A stretch of 64,000 nucleotides of DNA from Thalassobium sp. (GTDB taxonomy: Bacteria; Pseudomonadota; Gammaproteobacteria; Pseudomonadales; Oceanobacteraceae). How positions within the stretch are numbered: the first letter of the stretch is position 1; every line of letters begins with the position of its first letter. Shown one piece after another: positions 58,355 to 64,000 of the stretch. The notes beneath the pieces are model-generated. The model saw only the letters and a program-made list of their open reading frames with translations. It did not search any database and was not told the DNA's origin. A program made the translations under genes and the position numbers. Where the stretch lies: NCBI GenBank assembly GCA_002733205.1, contig NVUW01000003.1, positions 186,001-250,000 of the forward strand, in the 5' to 3' direction.

Positions 58355-60286
58355 TTACTGAAGGGCATAAGTATCAAAAAAATTGGCAAACATAGATGAC
58401 AAAAGTTTATTGCCAGATTCACTCATATGATCACCATCATAATATATAGGCCGACCATCAATCTCTGCCTTACAAACTTGATTATCACAAAGATACAGCA
58501 CAGGATCTAAAATCAGCGCATTCGTTTTCTGCGCTACGCGTTCAAATATCTCCCTAACCTCTTTATTTCTTTCAACATAAGCACTATAGCTTAAACCTTT
58601 AAAACTAAAATCATCATGCAGAAGTAATTCTTTACTCATTACCTTAGGAACATTAAACCTCATTTCTGGCGTAGGAAGAACAATAACCACGGGATGGACA
58701 GTGTTAATTCTACTTATTGTATCAAGCATAGAAAGTTCTAGCTCATTAAGCAGCTCTGGCGTAACTGAAAAATATTTATTGCTAAAATATATGGAGGGCT
58801 GAACATCTGCTTCTCTATTTACCCTAGCCGGATCCGATTGACCATAAATGTATGATGACATTCTCGCAATCCAAACCAACGGAACTCCTTGATGATTATT
58901 TAGCAAATATTCAATTCTTCGCTCATTTTCCTCACCACAATTACTAGCACGCATAAACTTCATTCCCAACAAAAAGGGGCAAGAAGATTTTATCAATCCA
59001 ACAACACCGTTTGATTCATTATCAAATACACTTACCACGCTGGTAAATAAAGCGTCAGCATGACTATCACCAACTACAATAGCTGATATATTCTCATTAC
59101 TTCCAGCCAAGCACGGAAACTTACTCTGACTCATACAATGATAAGGATTTCTATTATTTTGTTCATTATTAGCGATTACCACATCTAAAGGGTAATGCCA
59201 TTGAAAACCCGCTCCCAAGTATACAGCACTACCAGCGATAGCTATCAGCAGCATCATATAAGCTGGGGCAAACGAGAACAGATGAATTGCTTTTTTAACA
59301 ACAACTCTAAAATTTACACTTTCTATAAATCTATAACTGAGAAACCCAAGAACGATAGAAGTTAGGACTCCAAAATATAAAAACATTTCAGGTAAAGCTA
59401 AGTAACCAAACAAAACAACTAAAGGCCAATGCCATAGATATATAGAATATGACCATAACCCCAATTTTTGAAATATAGGATTATTGGTAATATAACTTTC
59501 ATTATTTCCAGCCTGAACTACAAGATAAGAACCTAGCACCGGTAATAAAGCCATATATCCTGGCCACACTGAATTAGCCGAAGCCAAGATAAAAGCAGAT
59601 AAAATCATTCCGACACCCAAAACCTCAACTACCGATCTATGCGCTCTAGACAATTTCCAAGGATATATAAATGCCAAGCTACCAATCAGCATTTCCCAAG
59701 CTCTGGATGGTAATAAATAGTAAGCAGCATTTGGCCATACATAAGATGCATACAAGCTAAATAAAAAGCAGAGGAATGTTCCAAACAACAATACTTTACG
59801 CAAGACAGATATTGTTAAAAATTTACTCAACATCAGAACAATCAAAGGAAATAATAAATAAAACTGCCATTCAACAGAAAGGGACCAAGTATGAAGCAGC
59901 CATTTTTCATGGGAGGCAGCATCAAAGTATCCTGATTCAAACAAATACACAAAATTTGAAACAAAACCAATACTTGATGCCACATGCTTACCTAAAGCCC
60001 GATATTCGTATGGCGTTATAAAAAACCACCCAAAGATAAGCAAAAAAAGGCATAGAGCAGCAAGCGCTGGAACTATTCGATTGGCACGTGCAATATAGAA
60101 ATCAACAATTGAGAACTTACCACTGTCTATATTATTAAAAATTATCCCCGCCATAAGATAACCAGAAATAACAAAAAAGACATCAACTCCAGCAAACCCA
60201 CCTGGCAACCAAACTGGATTAAAATGAAATAAAACGACAGCGATTACAGCAACAGCCCGAAGGCCATTAATATCATTCCTAAACAA
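58355..60286 (-). CDS. OafA-type acyltransferase with C-terminal SGNH domain, 643 aa
   Basis: Ten or so membrane segments in the first ~350 residues with acyltransferase-3 motifs (NDINGLRAVAVIAVVLFHFN, GGFAGVDVFFVISGYLM, HTWSLSVEWQFYLLFPL). The C-terminal SGNH domain has VVGDSHADALF (Ser) and DGDHMSESG (Asp/His). Adds acyl groups to surface glycans. Strongly AT-rich compared with neighbours, a sign of transfer. Confidence 0.85.
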   Translation of the reverse strand: MFRNDINGLRAVAVIAVVLFHFNPVWLPGGFAGVDVFFVISGYLMAGIIFNNIDSGKFSIVDFYIARANRIVPALAALCLFLLIFGWFFITPYEYRALGKHVASSIGFVSNFVYLFESGYFDAASHEKWLLHTWSLSVEWQFYLLFPLIVLMLSKFLTISVLRKVLLFGTFLCFLFSLYASYVWPNAAYYLLPSRAWEMLIGSLAFIYPWKLSRAHRSVVEVLGVGMILSAFILASANSVWPGYMALLPVLGSYLVVQAGNNESYITNNPIFQKLGLWSYSIYLWHWPLVVLFGYLALPEMFLYFGVLTSIVLGFLSYRFIESVNFRVVVKKAIHLFSFAPAYMMLLIAIAGSAVYLGAGFQWHYPLDVVIANNEQNNRNPYHCMSQSKFPCLAGSNENISAIVVGDSHADALFTSVVSVFDNESNGVVGLIKSSCPFLLGMKFMRASNCGEENERRIEYLLNNHQGVPLVWIARMSSYIYGQSDPARVNREADVQPSIYFSNKYFSVTPELLNELELSMLDTISRINTVHPVVIVLPTPEMRFNVPKVMSKELLLHDDFSFKGLSYSAYVERNKEVREIFERVAQKTNALILDPVLYLCDNQVCKAEIDGRPIYYDGDHMSESGNKLLSSMFANFFDTYALQ

Positions 60287-60306
60287 AATATTTACCTATG
60301 TCACAT

Positions 60307-61482
60307 TTATTTAACAGCAAGAGCCATTACCTCACGAAGCACTGCACAGGTTTTATCAATCTCAGCTTTCGTTAAGGTTGGATGCACTAAAAACATCAGA
60401 CTGGTTTCACCCAGTTCTTTAGCTACAGGTAAACGCTGAGCAGGACGGAAACCGGTATTATCAAAAGCTTTTTCCAGATAAACCTCCGAACAGGACCCTG
60501 AAAAACAAGGCACACATCGTGCATTTATTTCTTCCATGATCCGGTCACGGCTCCAGCCTTCTTTCAGCGCTTCAGGCTGCACAAACACATAACATTTATA
60601 AGCGGCATGCTGAAATTCAGCTGGCACTACCGGTACACGCAACCCGGCACATTCGCGCGCGGCTTCCCAGATTTGAGCACTGTTACTATTACGGATACGT
60701 GTCCACTCCGGCATACGCTGCAATTGAATTCGCCCAATCACAGCCTGTAATTCAGTCATACGCCAGTTAGTGCCAAAGCTTTCATGCAGCCAGCGGAAAC
60801 CTGACGGGTGCTCGCGCTCATAAACCGCTTCCCAGCTTTTACCATGATCTTTAAATGACCACATTTTCGACCATAATTCCCGGTCATTGGTCGTTACCAT
60901 GCCACCCTCGCCACCGGTGGTCATAATTTTATCCTGACAGAACGACCAGGCTCCGATATGCCCAAAAGAACCTACCGGTTTACCTTTATACAAAGCACCA
61001 TGAGCCTGAGCACAGTCTTCAATTACATACAGGTCCGTCTCTTCAGCCAGAGCCATAATGCTGTCCATATCACAGGGCTGGCCTGCCAGATGGACGCATA
61101 CAATGGCTTTGGTTCGTGATGTCAGTACGGCTTTAACAGACTCTGCCGTGATATTTTGCGAGTCACGGTCTACATCGGCAAACACCGGCACTGCACCCGC
61201 CAGTACAATACTGGAAACTGATGCTAAAAAGGTACGTGAAGTAACCACCACCTCATCACCGGCACCGATATTCAGCGCTTTAAACGCAACATCCAGCGCT
61301 AATGTACCGTTACCTAACGCAATGGCATATTCACTGCCAAAGTAAGCCGCAAATTCCTTCTCGAATTCACGACATTCGGAGCCGGTCCAATAATTCACCT
61401 TATTAGACAGTAATGTACGGGATACCTCATCAGCCTCTTCTTGAGTAAACGAAGGCCAGGGAGAAAAAGGAGTGTTAAGCAT
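60307..61482 (-). CDS. PglE-like sugar aminotransferase (DegT/DnrJ), 391 aa
   Basis: ATG 61482 (MLNTPFSPWPSF) is preferred to the 61539 frame start. ALGNGTLALDVAFKAL, HLAGQPCDMD, IEDCAQAHGA and SFCQDKIMTTGGEGG (PLP Lys) are DegT-family motifs. It aminates the 4-keto sugar made by the PglF-type dehydratase. Overlaps the PglD stop neighbourhood by a few bp: 61497 is the PglD end. Confidence 0.85.
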   Translation of the reverse strand: MLNTPFSPWPSFTQEEADEVSRTLLSNKVNYWTGSECREFEKEFAAYFGSEYAIALGNGTLALDVAFKALNIGAGDEVVVTSRTFLASVSSIVLAGAVPVFADVDRDSQNITAESVKAVLTSRTKAIVCVHLAGQPCDMDSIMALAEETDLYVIEDCAQAHGALYKGKPVGSFGHIGAWSFCQDKIMTTGGEGGMVTTNDRELWSKMWSFKDHGKSWEAVYEREHPSGFRWLHESFGTNWRMTELQAVIGRIQLQRMPEWTRIRNSNSAQIWEAARECAGLRVPVVPAEFQHAAYKCYVFVQPEALKEGWSRDRIMEEINARCVPCFSGSCSEVYLEKAFDNTGFRPAQRLPVAKELGETSLMFLVHPTLTKAEIDKTCAVLREVMALAVK

Positions 61483-61496
61483 ATAAACCTGAAATA

Positions 61497-62120
61497 TTAA
61501 CGAATAAGTGGTCTGGCAGGATTGCCCACAACAGTGCAAGAATCAGAAATAGAACGAACAACTACAGCACCGGCACCAACAATAACATCACTACCAATGC
61601 TGACTAATTGACGAGCACAAGCACCGATACCAACCCAGCTTCTGTCGCCTACTGACACAGCGCCAGCCAGTATTGCGCCCGGACTTATGTGCACCGCTTC
61701 GCCCAAGGTACAATCATGCTCAACCACAGCATTGGTGTTAACGATACAGAAGCGCCCAATAACGGCATCGACCTGAACAACCGCACCTGCTGCAATAAAA
61801 CCACCTGAACCAATAGCAGCAAACGGGCTTATTACAGCAGAAGGATGAATAACCGTAGTAAGCATTGCACCAGCGGCCAACAAAACAATGCTTTTACTGG
61901 CTCTTATCTCGTTATCCCCTATGGCAACAATAACACCATCAAAATCACGGCAACACGAAAGTAACTGAGCAGAATCACCCACTACCCGCCAACAGCCATT
62001 CGCAGCAAGCTTAGGCCAGGCATCATCAAAAAAAACAACGGAGTCAAAACCCGACAACAATGCCGCATCGGCAATCACTTTGCCATGGCCACTGGCACCC
62101 AATATGGCGAGTTTTTTCAC
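61497..62120 (-). CDS. PglD-like sugar O/N-acetyltransferase, 207 aa
   Basis: N-terminal Rossmann part ([20 protein letters not shown]) and a left-handed beta helix of hexapeptide repeats from residue ~90 ([20 protein letters not shown], then [20 protein letters not shown] with the catalytic His). Acetylates the 4-amino sugar. The PglC-like gene overlaps by 4 bp. Confidence 0.85.
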   Translation of the reverse strand: MKKLAILGASGHGKVIADAALLSGFDSVVFFDDAWPKLAANGCWRVVGDSAQLLSCCRDFDGVIVAIGDNEIRASKSIVLLAAGAMLTTVIHPSAVISPFAAIGSGGFIAAGAVVQVDAVIGRFCIVNTNAVVEHDCTLGEAVHISPGAILAGAVSVGDRSWVGIGACARQLVSIGSDVIVGAGAVVVRSISDSCTVVGNPARPLIR

Positions 62121-62710
62121 GACTTAGTACCGGTAAACTTACTCATAGTAGCCTCACCTTCGGCACTGATACCATCACGCACCAACACCTTTTTAACGGT
62201 TAACCACAGAATTTTAATATCCAGCCAAAAGGACTGGTTATTCACATACCACACATCCAGCTTAAACTTTTCTTCCCAGCTGATGGCGTTGCGGCCATTA
62301 ACCTGCGCCCACCCCGTAATACCGGGGCGAACCTCGTGGCGACGGTATTGTTCCGGGTTGTACAACGGCAGGTACTCCATTAGCAGCGGACGCGGGCCAA
62401 CCAGGCTCATATCTCCCTTCAGTACATTCCACAGCTCTGGCAGTTCATCCAAACTAGTTGAACGCAACCAGTTACCAAAAGGCGTTAAGCGCTCTGAGTC
62501 GGGCAGCGGGTTACCGTTCGCATCAACCGCATCGCGCATAGTACGAAACTTCACCATTTCAAAAGGCTTGCCGTCTTTTCCAGGGCGGACTTGCTTAAAC
62601 AAAACCGGCGAGCCCAGATTTTTGCGGATTTTCCAAGCGACAAGCACAATAACTGGAGATAAGAAAATCAAAGTAACTATAGCTAGAAAAGTGTCAAAAA
62701 TGCGTTTCAT
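62117..62710 (-). CDS. PglC-type phosphoglycosyl transferase, 197 aa
   Basis: N-terminal membrane re-entrant helix ([19 protein letters not shown]), then [61 protein letters not shown] and SAEGEATM. Very close in length and motifs to PglC of Campylobacter. Transfers phospho-sugar (probably diacetylbacillosamine) to undecaprenyl phosphate. Confidence 0.9.
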   Translation of the reverse strand: MKRIFDTFLAIVTLIFLSPVIVLVAWKIRKNLGSPVLFKQVRPGKDGKPFEMVKFRTMRDAVDANGNPLPDSERLTPFGNWLRSTSLDELPELWNVLKGDMSLVGPRPLLMEYLPLYNPEQYRRHEVRPGITGWAQVNGRNAISWEEKFKLDVWYVNNQSFWLDIKILWLTVKKVLVRDGISAEGEATMSKFTGTKS

Positions 62711-63831
62711 TAAATCAGCCCCATTTCATTTAACATAAATGAGTTAACTTTATGTACGTCGTATTTCTCTTCAGCAATCAGACGTGAGTTTTTACCATAT
62801 TGCCGAATAAGTTCAGGGTTCTCAATTATCTCAATCATGGCATCAGCTAACTCAACTACAGACTTCACAGCAACCAATTTGCCATTAACCCCATCCTGAA
62901 CCGTTTCCCGGCAACCTGGAGCATCAGTAGTAATGATTGCTCTGCCCATCGCCATCGCTTCCAGAACAGTACGTGGTGTACCTTCTCGATAAGAAGGAAG
63001 CACATAAACTGAACTTGCAGCAATAGCTGGCCGCACATCAGACAACTTTCCCTTAAAATTAACGACTCCGGCAGCGATCCACTCATCAAGCTCTTGCTGT
63101 CGAATTGCATCGGGATTTTCATCAATCCAGCCGACCAGATCAAAACATACTGCCGGATACTTCTGCTTTACGAGTTGCGCTGCCTTGGCATACTCTCTGA
63201 CCCCCTTATCCCCTAACAAACGGGCAATAAGCAAAAAAACCGGGGTCTCGGGCAGTGCTGTAACTGCGTATTGAGCAGTATCAACACCAGAGCCATTCAC
63301 AATGCGGGTTGGGATATTGGCGCCAATAATGCCTAGCTTTTTAAAGAGTGCGGCATCATCCGGGTTCTGAAAAAAAACAATATTACTTTGCAACAATGCA
63401 GCTTTGTAAAGCCTTCGTACAATGCCACGAATTACACCCCGAATTCCCTTAGCTGACCCTGTAAAAGCGTAACCCAACCCGGTAATCAACGCAAAACGCC
63501 TTGGTACACTCGCCATACTAGCAGCCAACATACCGTAGATAACTGGTTTGATCGTGTATGCAAGTACAGCATCTGGGTTGATATCTCTCATAATATGACG
63601 TAGTGCAAATAAGGATTTTATATCTTCAATAGGATTAGTGCCCGTCCGCTTTAAAGGGATATCATGAAGAATAACACCATTTTTCATCAGGCTATCCTGT
63701 ATAGATAAATTAATACCCGGACAGGCCACATGAATTTCTATATTACTGTTAAGCATTCGCTTGATCAGATCACCACGAAATGTCACTAACGACTCAGCAT
63801 AACCAGCAACCAAAAGGACCTTCAAGCGCAT
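62710..63831 (-). CDS. GT4-family glycosyltransferase (PglA-like), 373 aa
   Basis: Two Rossmann-like halves: [20 protein letters not shown] at the start, then [49 protein letters not shown] and [14 protein letters not shown] (E-x7-E region). Adds the next sugar to the lipid-linked product. ATG 63831 with AGGAG just upstream. One-base overlap with PglC. Confidence 0.85.
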   Translation of the reverse strand: MRLKVLLVAGYAESLVTFRGDLIKRMLNSNIEIHVACPGINLSIQDSLMKNGVILHDIPLKRTGTNPIEDIKSLFALRHIMRDINPDAVLAYTIKPVIYGMLAASMASVPRRFALITGLGYAFTGSAKGIRGVIRGIVRRLYKAALLQSNIVFFQNPDDAALFKKLGIIGANIPTRIVNGSGVDTAQYAVTALPETPVFLLIARLLGDKGVREYAKAAQLVKQKYPAVCFDLVGWIDENPDAIRQQELDEWIAAGVVNFKGKLSDVRPAIAASSVYVLPSYREGTPRTVLEAMAMGRAIITTDAPGCRETVQDGVNGKLVAVKSVVELADAMIEIIENPELIRQYGKNSRLIAEEKYDVHKVNSFMLNEMGLI

Positions 63832-63836
63832 CTCCT

Positions 63837-64000
63837 TTAATACACAGATTGGATGTTATTTTGCAAAGCCCTTTTCCTCGATGGTAAAACGGAGATTAAA
63901 AGCACAATAATCATCGGCATAAACATCCATTTTTGCCTTATAGAAATACCTAAGTTCGATGTGGTTGTCGCCAACACTAGCAAACACACTACTGCAAAAG
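63837..64000 (-). CDS. C-terminus of a membrane protein (5' part outside window)
   Basis: The minus-strand frame from base 64000 to the stop at 63837-63839 reads as hydrophobic strings (VVCLLVLATTTSNLGISIRQ, then KWMFMPMIIVLLISVLP) with a basic tail. NLGISIRQKWMFMP is typical of the last segments of polysaccharide polymerase or ligase proteins. Overlaps the start area of the GT4 gene. Partial, so the call is tentative. Confidence 0.55.
   Translation of the reverse strand, partial: FAVVCLLVLATTTSNLGISIRQKWMFMPMIIVLLISVLPSRKRALQNNIQSVY

Overview
The window is the right-hand part of a lambdoid prophage (base 1 to about 44,383) followed by about 19.6 kb of host chromosome. The host genes (uvrB, a class I aminotransferase with a TTG start, hda, a DUF2066 gene, purM-purN, a DUF3108 gene, dcd, tRNA-Asn, pgm, a surface-glycan locus) have the order and sequence style of marine Oceanospirillales or Pseudomonadales gammaproteobacteria. 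The species cannot be named from the sequence.

Prophage layout. The late genes run on the minus strand from about 24.8 kb to base 1: lysis (24,777-22,827), terminase small and large subunits, portal, scaffold, an N4-gp56/DUF4043-type major capsid protein, decoration protein, connector proteins, tail and fibre proteins (14-7.9 kb), then putative ejection proteins. They end in a giant polyvalent protein with an inorganic-pyrophosphatase-like domain that runs off the left edge. There is no tape measure or sheath gene, so a short-tailed (podovirus) particle is likely. Upstream lie a promoter-terminator pair like lambda pR'-tR', a 2OG-Fe(II) oxygenase, ssb, an HNH endonuclease, a gene in the Q position, ninG, ninB and lambda P- and O-like replication genes. 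The O-like gene carries five iteron-like repeats, a probable origin. A block of consecutive hairpins and a GIY-YIG endonuclease precede cro.

The switch (32.5-34.0 kb) has a P22-type Cro, a CI-like repressor whose S24 domain lacks the expected lysine, and a second XRE regulator facing a promoter with clear palindromes. A plus-strand early operon (34.0-44.2 kb) follows: Bet and YqaJ exonuclease, a phage CsrA with an array of GGA motifs just downstream, a cytosine-C5 methyltransferase, an ASCH-like protein, several small unknown genes joined by a repeated ribosome-binding cassette, a MazG-like protein, excisionase and integrase. The prophage ends at the displaced 3' half of a tRNA-Val(GAC) gene (44,339-44,383). 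The intact tRNA should lie left of the window.

Chromosome. After uvrB come aspartate aminotransferase, hda, DUF2066, purM/purN, DUF3108, dcd and tRNA-Asn. Two inverted copies of a 73-bp intergenic repeat (47.9 and 55.7 kb) and a REP-like cluster (57.5 kb) lie between genes. From 53.6 kb on, a PglF-type dehydratase and PglE/PglD/PglC homologues point to a diacetylbacillosamine-initiated surface glycan. With them are a GT4 glycosyltransferase, an AT-rich OafA-SGNH acyltransferase, phosphoglucomutase and the end of a membrane protein. Starts were chosen by ATGA or GTGA overlaps and ribosome-binding sites. All family assignments come from recognised motifs and none was tested by a database search.
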